DNA from: Pseudomonas gingeri | Lineage (GTDB): Bacteria; Pseudomonadota; Gammaproteobacteria; Pseudomonadales; Pseudomonadaceae | Assembly: GCF_013385635.1 (NCBI RefSeq) | Contig: NZ_JACAPR010000014.1 | Coordinates: forward strand, 34,482 to 76,426 | Length of the DNA stretch: 41,945 bases | Reading direction: 5' to 3' | Shown here: in pieces, positions 1 to 8,086 of the stretch | Layout: the number at the start of each line of letters is the position of its first letter | Position numbering within the stretch: the first letter of the stretch is position 1 | Program-made: the position numbers and the translations under genes | Notes under the pieces: model-generated | Database searches by the model: none | What the model was told of the DNA's origin: nothing | What the model saw: only the letters and a program-made list of their open reading frames with translations

Positions 1-23
1 GGCTCGGGTGTTGTGCGGGCCTC

Positions 24-46
24 TTCGCGGGCAAGCCCGCTCCCAC
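24..46. repeat. Single REP element (GC-rich Pseudomonas type)
   Basis: A short imperfect palindrome built around CGGGCAAGCCCG and ending CTCCCAC. It is the same family as the pair at 3381-3467 and the copy at 939-961 of the 31-kb line (31939-31961). No partner copy is seen here. It lies upstream of the first gene and is probably non-coding. Confidence 0.75.
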
Positions 47-116
47 GGGGTTCGGGGTGGTTTGGGAAGTTCGGGCTCGCTCCGGAGCCGGTGTGAGCGG
101 GCTTTTCGGGGTGCCG

Positions 117-138
117 CACCGCCGCGAAGGCGGCGGTG
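117..138. other. GC-rich hairpin upstream of the first hut gene
   Basis: CACCGCCGC and GCGGCGGTG form a perfect 9-bp stem around a GAAG loop. No T-run follows (AAGTTGTATC), so it is not a standard intrinsic terminator. It lies about 40 bases before the start codon at 179. It could be the end of the preceding gene's transcript, an RNA-stabilising stem, or part of the hut leader; the sequence alone does not decide. Confidence 0.5.
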
Positions 139-178
139 AAGTTGTATCAATATTCAGGTTGTAAGGATGAGGTTGAAG

Positions 179-1702
179 ATGTCCCAGGCTGAAAAAATCG
201 TTATCGCCGATGCGCCGTTGCGCTGGCAGGATGTGGTCGCGGTGGCCCGTCACGGCGCGCGGCTCGAGCTGGCGCCACAGACCTGGGCGCGGATCGACAA
301 CGCCCAGGCCATCGTCCAGCGGATCGTCGTCAGCGGCGAGCGGGCGTATGGCGTGAACACCGGCCTCGGCGGCCTGTCCAACGTGTCGCTGTCCGGCGAA
401 CAACTCAGCCAGTTGTCACGCAACACCCTGCTCAGCCATGCCTGTGGCGTCGGCGCGCCGTTGGTCGACGAGCAGACCCGGGCGATCATCTGCGCCGCCA
501 TCATCAACTACAGCCACGGCAAGTCCGGCCTGCACCGCCAGGTGGTCGAAGCCCTGCTGGCGCTGCTCAACCACGGCATCACCCCGCAAGTACCCTCCCA
601 GGGCTCGGTCGGTTACCTGACCCATATGGCCCATATCGGCGTGGCCCTGCTCGGTGTCGGCCAGGTCAGCTACCGCGGGCAGATCGTTGCCGCGCAGCAG
701 GCGCTGGCCGAGGAAGGCCTGCAACCGGTGCAACTGGGGGCCAAGGACGGACTGTGCCTGGTCAACGGCACGCCGTGCATGAGTGGCCTGAGCTGCCTGG
801 CCCTGGCCGACGCGCACCGGCTGGTGCGGTGGTCCGACGTGACCGCGGCGATGAGCTTCGAGGCCCAGCGCGGACAGATCGCCGCGTTCGACGCAGAAAT
901 CATCGCGCTCAAGCCGCATCCCGGCATGCAGCAGGTCGGCAACAACCTGCGCGGCCTGCTCGCTGGCAGTGAAGTAATCGCCGCGAGCAAGGGCATTCGT
1001 ACCCAGGACGCCCTGAGCATCCGTTCGATCCCGCAGGTCCACGGCGCGGCCCGCGATCAACTGGCCCACGCCACCCGGCAGATCGAAACCGAACTCAACG
1101 GTTGCACCGACAACCCGCTGCTGCTGGGGACGCCGGACAACTTCCGGGTGATGTCCCAGGCCAACCCCCACGGTCAGTCGGTCGCCCTCGCGGCGGATCT
1201 GCTGGCAATTGCCATGGCGGAAATCGGCTCGATCGCCGAGCGTCGCCTCGATCGCCTGATCAACCCTCATGTCAGCGGCTTGCCGGCGTTCCTGGTCAGC
1301 CAGCCGGGCGTCAACTCGGGGATGATGATCGTGCAGTACGTCGCTGCGTCCCTCTGTGCGCAGAATCGCCAGTTGGCGCAACCGGCGGTGCTCGACAACT
1401 ACGTCACCTCCGCCCTGCAGGAAGATCATCTGAGCATGGGCACCAACGCCGCGCTCAAGCTGCATCAGGTCCTGGAAAACTGCACCCAGGTCCTCGCCAT
1501 CGAGTATCTGCTGGCGGCCCAGGCCTTTGAGTTCCTCAAGGAGCAGCGCTTCGGCGCCGGCACCGACGCCGCCTGGAAACTGCTGCGCGAGCGTGTGCCG
1601 GCCTATGAGCAGGACCGCTGGCTGGCGCCGGATATCGCCAGCGCGGCGGCGATTCTCAAGGACGCCACCCTCTTGCACGACCGCTTGCCGAACCTGCACT
1701 GA
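179..1702 (+). CDS. hutH1: Histidase-like protein lacking the MIO triad (HutH1-like)
   Basis: A 507-aa member of the histidine/phenylalanine ammonia-lyase family, alignable end to end with the true HutH that follows. In active family members an Ala-Ser-Gly triad cyclises to the electrophilic MIO cofactor inside GSVGASGDLAP. Here the segment reads GSVGYLTH (residues 142-149), so exactly those three residues are missing. The catalytic Tyr of the QDPYSLR motif is Leu (QDALSIR, about 276-282), and GNFHAEP has become ANPHGQS. Tyr57, Asn196, the Arg of QDALSIR and the QEDH motif remain. MIO-based deamination is therefore unlikely; a non-catalytic, regulatory or different lyase role is possible. The ATG at 179 is preferred over 167 because GAGG at 169-172 is correctly spaced for it. 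The reading frame is intact. The symbol follows the description, as I recall it, of two hutH-like genes in P. fluorescens. Confidence 0.88.
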   Translation: MSQAEKIVIADAPLRWQDVVAVARHGARLELAPQTWARIDNAQAIVQRIVVSGERAYGVNTGLGGLSNVSLSGEQLSQLSRNTLLSHACGVGAPLVDEQTRAIICAAIINYSHGKSGLHRQVVEALLALLNHGITPQVPSQGSVGYLTHMAHIGVALLGVGQVSYRGQIVAAQQALAEEGLQPVQLGAKDGLCLVNGTPCMSGLSCLALADAHRLVRWSDVTAAMSFEAQRGQIAAFDAEIIALKPHPGMQQVGNNLRGLLAGSEVIAASKGIRTQDALSIRSIPQVHGAARDQLAHATRQIETELNGCTDNPLLLGTPDNFRVMSQANPHGQSVALAADLLAIAMAEIGSIAERRLDRLINPHVSGLPAFLVSQPGVNSGMMIVQYVAASLCAQNRQLAQPAVLDNYVTSALQEDHLSMGTNAALKLHQVLENCTQVLAIEYLLAAQAFEFLKEQRFGAGTDAAWKLLRERVPAYEQDRWLAPDIASAAAILKDATLLHDRLPNLH

Positions 1703-1732
1703 TTCCACGATAACCAGCGTGCCAAGGCGCCA

Positions 1733-1749
1733 TCCGCTCAAAAAGCGGA
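1733..1749. other. Small hairpin between the two hutH-like genes
   Basis: TCCGCT-CAAAA-AGCGGA forms a 6-bp stem in the 108-base gap between the two hutH-like genes. No T-run follows, so it is at most an RNA processing or stability element. Confidence 0.3.
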
Positions 1750-1816
1750 CAGCGACGGATAACGGAAGCTTCCGGAGCGACTGGTAGTTAATAAAACTCT
1801 CAAAAGGAGCATGAAT

Positions 1817-3349
1817 GTGACTGCGTTAAACCTGATTCCCGGCCAACTGACCCTGGCACAACTGCGTGCCGTGTATCAGCAGCCGGTCAAACTGACTCTC
1901 GACAACAGTGCTTCGGCGCAGATCGAGGCCAGCGTCGCCTGCGTCGAGCAGATCCTCGCGGAAAACCGCACCGCCTACGGCATCAACACCGGTTTCGGCC
2001 TGTTGGCGTCGACCCGCATCGCCAGCGAAGACCTGGAAAACCTCCAGCGCTCCCTGGTGTTGTCCCATGCCGCGGGTGTCGGTGCGCCGATCAGCGACGC
2101 GCTGGTGCGCCTGATCATGGTGCTCAAGGTCAACAGCCTGAGCCGGGGCTTCTCCGGGATTCGTCGGCAGGTGATCGACGCGCTGATCGCGCTGATCAAT
2201 GCCGAGGTTTATCCGCACATTCCGCTGAAGGGCTCGGTCGGCGCCTCCGGCGACCTGGCGCCATTGGCCCATATGTCGCTGGTGCTGCTGGGTGAAGGCA
2301 AGGCCCGCTACAAGGGTGAGTGGCTGGACGCCACGACCGCGCTGAAACAGGCCGGCCTGCAACCGCTGACCCTGGCCGCGAAAGAAGGCCTGGCGCTGCT
2401 CAACGGTACCCAGGTGTCCACCGCCTTTGCCCTGCGTGGCCTGTTCGAAGGCGAAGACCTGTTTGCCGGTGCCCTGGTCGCCGGTGGCCTGACCGTCGAG
2501 GCGGTGCTGGGTTCGCGTTCGCCGTTCGACGCCCGTATCCATGATGCGCGCGGCCAGCGCGGCCAGATCGACGCGGCAGCGAGCTATCGCCACCTGCTGG
2601 GCGAGCGCAGTGAAGTGTCCGACTCCCACGAGAACTGCGAGAAGGTCCAGGATCCGTACTCCCTGCGCTGCCAGCCGCAGGTCATGGGCGCCTGTCTGAC
2701 CCAGTTCCGCCAGGCGGCCGAAGTGCTGGTGGTCGAAGCCAACGCCGTATCGGACAACCCGCTGGTGTTCGCGGCGGAAGGCGACGTGATTTCCGGCGGC
2801 AACTTCCACGCCGAACCGGTGGCCATGGCCGCCGACAACATGGCCCTGGCGATTGCCGAGATCGGTTCCCTGAGCGAGCGCCGTATCTCGTTGATGATGG
2901 ACAAGCACATGTCGCAACTGCCGCCGTTCCTGGTGGCCAATGGCGGCGTCAACTCCGGCTTCATGATCGCCCAGGTGACCGCGGCGGCCCTGGCCAGCGA
3001 GAACAAGGCCCTGTCGCACCCGCACAGCGTCGACAGCCTGCCGACTTCCGCCAACCAGGAAGACCATGTGTCGATGGCGCCGGCCGCCGGCAAGCGCCTG
3101 TGGGAAATGGCCGAGAACACCCGTGGGATTCTCGCGGTCGAATGGCTGGCAGCCTGCCAGGGCCTGGACCTGCGCAACGGCCTGAAAACCTCGCCGACCC
3201 TGGAAACCGCACGAGCGACCCTGCGTGAAAAAGTCGCCTACTACGACAAGGACCGTTTCTTCGCCCCGGATATCGAAGCGGCCAGCGAGCTGCTGGCGTC
3301 CCGCTGCCTGACCCCGCTGGTCCCGGCGAAGTTGCTGCCAAGCCTGTAA
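1817..3349 (+). CDS. hutH: Histidine ammonia-lyase (histidase)
   Basis: Catalyses the first step of histidine catabolism, non-oxidative deamination of L-histidine to trans-urocanate plus ammonia, in the cytoplasm. The 510-aa product has the usual histidase length. It contains AYGINTGFG (catalytic Tyr54), the MIO-forming Ala143-Ser144-Gly145 inside GSVGASGDLAPLAHM, LNGTQ, VQDPYSLRCQPQVMG, GGNFHAEP and SANQEDHVSM. All expected active-site residues are present, in contrast with the paralogue upstream. The start is probably the GTG at 1817: AAAAGGAG (1802-1809) is 7 bases away, whereas the in-frame ATG at 1811 lies only one base after it. The GTG start also matches the N-terminus of P. putida HutH as I know it. 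The family is homotetrameric. Uncertainty is confined to the start. Confidence 0.97.
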   Translation: MTALNLIPGQLTLAQLRAVYQQPVKLTLDNSASAQIEASVACVEQILAENRTAYGINTGFGLLASTRIASEDLENLQRSLVLSHAAGVGAPISDALVRLIMVLKVNSLSRGFSGIRRQVIDALIALINAEVYPHIPLKGSVGASGDLAPLAHMSLVLLGEGKARYKGEWLDATTALKQAGLQPLTLAAKEGLALLNGTQVSTAFALRGLFEGEDLFAGALVAGGLTVEAVLGSRSPFDARIHDARGQRGQIDAAASYRHLLGERSEVSDSHENCEKVQDPYSLRCQPQVMGACLTQFRQAAEVLVVEANAVSDNPLVFAAEGDVISGGNFHAEPVAMAADNMALAIAEIGSLSERRISLMMDKHMSQLPPFLVANGGVNSGFMIAQVTAAALASENKALSHPHSVDSLPTSANQEDHVSMAPAAGKRLWEMAENTRGILAVEWLAACQGLDLRNGLKTSPTLETARATLREKVAYYDKDRFFAPDIEAASELLASRCLTPLVPAKLLPSL

Positions 3350-3380
3350 GCATTGCCAGGAACAGATTTGGGCGACTTCT

Positions 3381-3467
3381 GTGGGAGTGGGCTTGCCCAC
3401 GAAGAACGATGACGCGGTGTAACTGTGCGACCGTGCTGTCTTTATTCGCGGGCAAGCCCGCTCCCAC
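3381..3467. repeat. REPIN: inverted pair of REP elements
   Basis: GTGGGAGTGGGCTTGCCCAC at the left end faces CGCGGGCAAGCCCGCTCCCAC at the right end (one base short of a perfect partner), separated by about 45 bases. It lies between hutH and hutT and could fold into a long hairpin in the hut transcript. Confidence 0.8.
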
Positions 3468-3545
3468 AGGTTGAAGTGCAGGCCCGCCACCCGGCAGATG
3501 CTTTTTGCCTGGGCCGGTCGGGTTGGGTACTCTGCGACCCCTTTT

Positions 3546-3563
3546 TGCGGCCGGGTGGCCGCA
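3546..3563. other. Hairpin upstream of hutT
   Basis: TGCGGCC-GGGT-GGCCGCA gives a perfect 7-bp stem 63 bases before the hutT start. It is preceded by a run of five T's and followed by AGACC, so it is not a forward terminator; read on the minus strand the T's become A's, so it is not a reverse one either. Confidence 0.4.
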
Positions 3564-3605
3564 AGACCTTCGCCACAAGTCTGATTCTCATCGATCTGTA
3601 CCGAT

Positions 3606-3613
3606 AAGAATAA
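3606..3613 (+). promoter_or_regulatory. Candidate Hfq/Crc catabolite-repression motif at hutT
   Basis: AAGAATAA matches the AAnAAnAA pattern bound by Hfq with Crc in pseudomonads. It lies three bases before the AAGGA ribosome-binding site (616-620 of the 3-kb line) of hutT, the position where Hfq binding blocks translation. The hut genes are known to be under carbon catabolite repression; this specific site is inferred. Confidence 0.45.
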
Positions 3614-3626
3614 TTAAGGACGAGTC

Positions 3627-5036
3627 ATGCAACAGCCAGTCACAGGTTTGAAACGCGGGCTTTCTGCTCGACATATTCGCTTCATGGCCCTGGGGTCCGC
3701 CATCGGCACAGGGTTGTTCTACGGTTCCGCCTCGGCCATCCAAATGGCCGGTCCGGCCGTGTTGCTGGCCTACCTGATCGGTGGCGCCGCGGTGTTCATG
3801 GTGATGCGCGCCCTCGGTGAAATGGCGGTGCACAACCCGGTGTCCGGTTCCTTCGGCCAATACGCCAGCACCTACGTCGGGCCGATGTCCGGCTTTATCC
3901 TCGGCTGGACCTACGCCTTCGAGATGGTCATTGTCGGCCTGGCCGACGTCACCGCCTTCGGCATCTATATGGGCTTCTGGTTTCCCGAGGTCGACCGCTG
4001 GGTCTGGGTCCTCGGTATCGTGTTCTTTATCGGCGCGCTGAACCTGTGCGCGGTGAAGGTCTTCGGTGAAATGGAGTTCTGGCTGTCACTGCTCAAGGTC
4101 GGCGCCATTGTCGCGATGATCCTCGGCGGTTTCGGCATCATGTTCTTCGGCATCAGCACGGCTACGCCAACTGCTGAGGTCGGCATCAGCAATCTCTGGG
4201 CCCATGGCGGCTTCATGCCCAATGGCGCGGCCGGGATGATCGCCTCGTTCGCGGTGGTGATGTTCGCCTTCGGCGGTATCGAGATCATCGGTGTCACCGC
4301 CGGCGAGGCCAAGGACCCGCAGCGGGTGATCCCCAAGGCGATCAATGCGGTGCCGGTGCGCATCCTGCTGTTCTATGTGCTGACCCTGTTCGTGCTGATG
4401 TCCATCTACCCATGGCCGCAGATCGGCAGCCAGGGTAGCCCGTTCGTGCAGATCTTCCAGAACCTGGGCATCGGCTCGGCGGCGACTATCCTCAATATCG
4501 TGGTGATCTCGGCGGCCGTTTCGGCAATCAACAGCGACATCTTCGGCGCCGGGCGCATGATGTACGGCCTGGCCCAGCAAGGGCAGGCGCCCAAGGCCTT
4601 TGCCCGATTGTCCCGCGCCGGCGTGCCGTGGATGACCGTGGTAGTGATGGGCGCGGCCCTGCTGGGTGGCGTGGTGCTGAACTACCTGATCCCGGAAAAC
4701 GTGTTCCTGCTGATCGCCTCGATCGCGACCTTCGCCACCGTCTGGGTGTGGATCATGATCCTGATCACCCAGGTCGCCATGCGTCGCTCGATGAGCCGCG
4801 AAGACGCGGCCCAGCTGAAGTTCCCCGTGCCGTTCTGGCCCTATGCACCGATGGCGGCCATCGCCTTCATGGCCTTTATCTTCGGCGTGCTGGGCTGGTT
4901 CCCGGACAGCCGTCCGGCGCTGATCGTCGGCGCGGTGTGGATCGGCCTGCTGGTGCTGGCCTACCTGATCTGGGTCAAGCCGGCGGCGGCCCAGGCGGCG
5001 CGGGTCGTGCAAGATCCTTCCTTGTCTCATCGATAG
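3627..5036 (+). CDS. hutT: Histidine permease, APC superfamily (HutT/ProY type)
   Basis: A cytoplasmic-membrane amino-acid:proton symporter of the APC superfamily, amino acid transporter (AAT) family, 469 aa, with about twelve hydrophobic segments. The N-terminal signature LSARHIRFMALGSAIGTGLF (residues 12-31) is the helix-1 substrate-binding motif of the family, and AFGGIEIIGVTAGEAKDPQ lies near residue 220. Its place between hutH and hutI points to histidine as the substrate, supplying the degradation enzymes beside it. The start is a good ATG with AAGGA 6 bases upstream. A candidate Hfq/Crc motif abuts the ribosome-binding site. Other amino acids, such as proline, cannot be excluded from sequence alone because ProY-type permeases are close relatives. 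Confidence 0.93.
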   Translation: MQQPVTGLKRGLSARHIRFMALGSAIGTGLFYGSASAIQMAGPAVLLAYLIGGAAVFMVMRALGEMAVHNPVSGSFGQYASTYVGPMSGFILGWTYAFEMVIVGLADVTAFGIYMGFWFPEVDRWVWVLGIVFFIGALNLCAVKVFGEMEFWLSLLKVGAIVAMILGGFGIMFFGISTATPTAEVGISNLWAHGGFMPNGAAGMIASFAVVMFAFGGIEIIGVTAGEAKDPQRVIPKAINAVPVRILLFYVLTLFVLMSIYPWPQIGSQGSPFVQIFQNLGIGSAATILNIVVISAAVSAINSDIFGAGRMMYGLAQQGQAPKAFARLSRAGVPWMTVVVMGAALLGGVVLNYLIPENVFLLIASIATFATVWVWIMILITQVAMRRSMSREDAAQLKFPVPFWPYAPMAAIAFMAFIFGVLGWFPDSRPALIVGAVWIGLLVLAYLIWVKPAAAQAARVVQDPSLSHR

Positions 5037-5052
5037 CCCACGGAGGCCCCGG

Positions 5053-6258
5053 ATGAAAACCCTTTGGCAGAACTGTCACGTTGCAAGCATGGCGCAAGGC
5101 ACCTACTCGATCATCGAGGATGCCGCCATCGTGACCGTGGCGTCGAAGATCGAGTGGATCGGCCCGCGCGCCGAACTGCCGGTTGCGGATTATCCACAGG
5201 TCAATGATCTTGAAGGGGCCTGGGTGACACCGGGGTTGATCGATTGCCATACCCACACGGTGTTCGGCGGCAACCGCAGCGGTGAGTTCGAGCAGCGCCT
5301 GCAAGGCGTGAGCTACGCCGAGATCGCCGCCGCCGGGGGCGGTATCGCCAGTACCGTGCGGGCAACCCGTGCCGCCAGCGAGGACGAACTGTTCGCCAGC
5401 GCCCGGCAGCGTCTGACCTGTCTGCTGCGTGATGGTGTGACCAGTGTCGAGATCAAGTCGGGCTATGGCCTGGACCTGGACAGCGAGCGCAAGATCCTCA
5501 AGGTGATCCGCCGTCTGGGCGCCGAACTGCCGGTGACCGTACGCAGCACCTGCCTGGCGGCCCACGCGTTGCCGCCGGAGTACAAGGATCGCGCCGATGA
5601 CTACATCGAGCATATCTGCACCGAAATGCTCCCGGCTCTGGCGGCCGATGGCCTGGTGGATGCGGTCGACGCGTTCTGCGAATACCTGGCGTTTTCCCCG
5701 GCCCAGGTCGAGCGTGTCTTCAAGGTCGCCCGGCAACTCGGCCTGCCGGTGAAACTGCACGCCGAGCAATTGTCTTCGCTGCACGGTTCGAGCCTGGCGG
5801 CGCGTTATCAGGCGTTGTCGGCGGATCACCTGGAGTTCATGACCGAAGAGGACGCCATCGCCATGGCGGCCGCCGGTACCGTGGCGGTGTTGCTGCCCGG
5901 CGCCTTCTATTTCCTGCGCGAAACCCAACTGCCGCCGATGGATGCCCTGCGCAAGCATGGGGTGAAGATCGCCGTCGCCAGCGACCTCAACCCGGGGACT
6001 TCGCCGGCGCTGTCGCTGCGCCTGATGTTGAACATGGCCTGCACACTGTTCCGCATGACCCCGGAAGAAGCCCTGGCCGGTGTCACCCTGCACGCCGCTA
6101 CGGCGCTGGGCATGGGCGACAGCCACGGTTCCCTGGAGATCGGCAAGGTGGCGGACTTCGTCGCCTGGCAGATCGAGCGTCCGGCTGACCTGGCTTACTG
6201 GCTGGGCGGTGACCTGAGCAAACGCGTGGTGCGCCACGGCATTGAAGTACTGATCTAG
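5053..6258 (+). CDS. hutI: Imidazolonepropionase
   Basis: Third enzyme of histidine degradation: hydrolyses 4-imidazolone-5-propanoate to N-formimino-L-glutamate in the cytoplasm. The 401-aa protein belongs to the metal-dependent amidohydrolase superfamily. The metal-binding HxH is His66/His68 in DCHTHTVFGGNR, further ligands are expected at HAEQLS and SDLNPGTSP, and the substrate loop YAEIAAAGGGIASTV is intact. The length is normal for HutI. The ATG is preceded by GGAGG at good spacing, 16 bases after hutT. The stop codon TAG overlaps the ribosome-binding site of hutG, so the two are probably translationally linked. Confidence 0.97.
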   Translation: MKTLWQNCHVASMAQGTYSIIEDAAIVTVASKIEWIGPRAELPVADYPQVNDLEGAWVTPGLIDCHTHTVFGGNRSGEFEQRLQGVSYAEIAAAGGGIASTVRATRAASEDELFASARQRLTCLLRDGVTSVEIKSGYGLDLDSERKILKVIRRLGAELPVTVRSTCLAAHALPPEYKDRADDYIEHICTEMLPALAADGLVDAVDAFCEYLAFSPAQVERVFKVARQLGLPVKLHAEQLSSLHGSSLAARYQALSADHLEFMTEEDAIAMAAAGTVAVLLPGAFYFLRETQLPPMDALRKHGVKIAVASDLNPGTSPALSLRLMLNMACTLFRMTPEEALAGVTLHAATALGMGDSHGSLEIGKVADFVAWQIERPADLAYWLGGDLSKRVVRHGIEVLI

Positions 6259-6268
6259 GAGAATGGTT

Positions 6269-7072
6269 GTGGATAACGTCCTGAGCTTCAAACAAGGCCG
6301 CGTGCCGTTGCTGATCAGCATGCCCCACGCCGGGTTGAAACTGACCCCGGCGGTCCGGGACGGGTTGATTCCCGAGGCCCGCGGCCTGCCGGATACGGAC
6401 TGGCATATTCCAAGGCTGTACGACTTCGCCGAGGCGCTCGGTGCCAGTACCCTGGCCGCTGAATATTCGCGGTTTGTCATCGACCTCAACCGTCCGTCCG
6501 ACGACAAACCGTTGTATGTCGGGGCCACCACCGGTCTCTACCCGGCGACGCTGTTCGACGGCGTGCCGTTGTTCCAGGAAGGCCAGGTGCCGTCCGCCGA
6601 GGAGCGGGCGACCTACCTGGAACAGGTGTGGACGCCGTATCACCGCACCCTGCGGGATGAACTGGCGCGGCTCAAGGCCGAGTTCGGCTATGCGCTGCTG
6701 TTCGATGCCCACTCGATCCGCTCGGTGATTCCGCACCTGTTCGAGGGCAAGCTGCCGGACTTCAACCTCGGCACGTTCAATGGTGCGGCCTGCGATCCAC
6801 AACTGGCGTCGCGCCTGGAAGCTATCTGTGCCGGCCATCCGGCCTACAGCCATGTGCTCAACGGGCGTTTCAAGGGCGGTCATATCACCCGTCACTACGG
6901 CCATCCCGCCGAGCACATCCATGCCGTGCAGCTGGAACTGGGCCAGTGCACCTATATGGAAGAGTTCGAACCGTTCAACTACCGCAGCGACCTGGCCGAG
7001 CCGACGCGGGTCGTGCTCAGGGAACTGCTGCAAGGCCTGCTGGCCTGGGGCGAAGAGCGCTACGGCCGCTGA
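6269..7072 (+). CDS. hutG: N-formylglutamate deformylase
   Basis: Last enzyme of the five-step histidine route used by pseudomonads: N-formyl-L-glutamate is hydrolysed to glutamate and formate. The 267-aa protein is of the FGase family: PLLISMPHAG near the N-terminus, LPDTDWHIPRLYDF, FVIDLNRPSDD, LLFDAHSIRS and GGHITRHYG supply the conserved His/Asp/Arg positions. AGGAGA (6257-6262) is too close to the ATG at 6263 but correctly spaced for the in-frame GTG at 6269, giving an N-terminus MDNVLSFKQGRVPLL that fits known orthologues. It is the last gene of the operon and is followed by a REPIN. Confidence 0.95.
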   Translation: MDNVLSFKQGRVPLLISMPHAGLKLTPAVRDGLIPEARGLPDTDWHIPRLYDFAEALGASTLAAEYSRFVIDLNRPSDDKPLYVGATTGLYPATLFDGVPLFQEGQVPSAEERATYLEQVWTPYHRTLRDELARLKAEFGYALLFDAHSIRSVIPHLFEGKLPDFNLGTFNGAACDPQLASRLEAICAGHPAYSHVLNGRFKGGHITRHYGHPAEHIHAVQLELGQCTYMEEFEPFNYRSDLAEPTRVVLRELLQGLLAWGEERYGR

Positions 7073-7087
7073 TGGCTTCGGTTTATT

Positions 7088-7169
7088 GTAGGAGCCGGCT
7101 TGCCGGCGATGGCGGCCAATCAGGCGGTGCAAGACCCACTGGCCTCATCGCCAGCAAGCCGGCTCCTAC
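7088..7169. repeat. REPIN (GTAGGAGCC type) between convergent genes
   Basis: GTAGGAGCCGGCTTGCCGGC on the left and a matching GCAAGCCGGCTCCTAC on the right are separated by about 40 bases. The right end runs into the gene on the minus strand: bases 7166-7168 of the repeat are its TAG stop codon. Placed between two convergent genes, it may also stop or slow transcription. Confidence 0.85.
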
Positions 7170-8086
7170 AGGGGGAGCACCTCGACCCCGGGGCTGAGAA
7201 AGTCGATGTGATAGCCGCTGGCCCCATCCCCGATGGCCACGTGGACACCCCTGATGCCTTCGTTCATCGGCGAGTTGTGGCTGTAGTTGATGTTCGGTCC
7301 GATGGCGTCATTGACCCCGATGGCAAATTCGCTGAGCAGCAGCCCGCGCTTGCCGGCGGCCCGGCGCAACAGGTCGACGTACTCCCGGCCCGCGACCTTG
7401 AGCGAGAGCACCCGATTGCGCTCGACCTGCAGCCAGGCATCGTGGCGGGCGACGTTGGCGGCCAGCGCCTGCATGTCGACCACCAGCTCGTGCGGCAGCG
7501 ACTGGGCCCGGCTGCCCCGGGACATCAGCAGGCCGCTGACATGCAGCACGCCGCTGACCTGGAACAGGTCGGGGCCGTCCGGGTTCATATGGGCATAGTG
7601 CACCTCGAACAGCTCGGTGACCGACAGCACGAAGTTGCTGCCGATCTCGTCGCGGGTCATGGCATAGGGCGTTGAATGGTGGTCGAGCCAGACCTCGGCC
7701 CGGCTGCTGGCACTGCTCAGGCGCAACCGTTGCTGGCCACTCAACAGCCTCAGGGTGTCCTGTTGGCGTTGCAGGCAATCGGCAAAGTTGCTGCGCAACA
7801 ACAGCATCAGGCTGTAAAGGGCGTTTTCCAGGCTGGGCTCGAAGACATGCAGCGGGCATAGCAGCGTCTGCTTGTGGCCGGTTCGCGCCGCGCGCTGGTA
7901 GAACTGCCGGGCGCCCTGGCTGGAAAAGGAAAACCCCAGGCTCTGTGCCGGCAGCTTTTCCAGCGATCCCAGCAGGCTGGCCTCAAGCCCCAGTTCGCAG
8001 AGGCCACGGATAAACATTTCGTTATCGGCGACGATAATGGCTTTTTCCGGGTAGGAAAGCAGGTCGGGCAAGCGGTACTGGCACAT
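7166..8086 (-). CDS. Uncharacterised protein with an M29-aminopeptidase-like C-terminal half
   Basis: A 306-aa soluble protein that I cannot name. Residues 215-297 follow the pattern of the metal-binding end of M29 (aminopeptidase T/S) enzymes: a strand-loop-strand WLQVERNRVLSLKVAGREYV, then LSEFAIGVN (Glu253), GVHVAIGDG (His282) and YHIDFL (His293, Asp295), which correspond to metal ligands in that family. The NLPxxE motif carrying another ligand is not clear, although Glu161 could play that part, and the protein is shorter than M29 enzymes (about 370-410 aa). It could be a divergent peptidase or a non-catalytic relative. The start is strong: AAGGGAG lies 6 bases before the ATG. It is transcribed divergently from pip, another peptidase gene. 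The TAG stop lies within the adjacent REP element, so the C-terminus may differ between strains. Confidence 0.85.
   Translation of the reverse strand: MCQYRLPDLLSYPEKAIIVADNEMFIRGLCELGLEASLLGSLEKLPAQSLGFSFSSQGARQFYQRAARTGHKQTLLCPLHVFEPSLENALYSLMLLLRSNFADCLQRQQDTLRLLSGQQRLRLSSASSRAEVWLDHHSTPYAMTRDEIGSNFVLSVTELFEVHYAHMNPDGPDLFQVSGVLHVSGLLMSRGSRAQSLPHELVVDMQALAANVARHDAWLQVERNRVLSLKVAGREYVDLLRRAAGKRGLLLSEFAIGVNDAIGPNINYSHNSPMNEGIRGVHVAIGDGASGYHIDFLSPGVEVLPL

Noticed and set aside
141..162. A HutC operator in front of the first hut-type gene
   Set aside because: TTGTATCAATATTCA has only loose resemblance to a palindrome and I cannot match it to a known HutC site; the operon probably begins outside the window.
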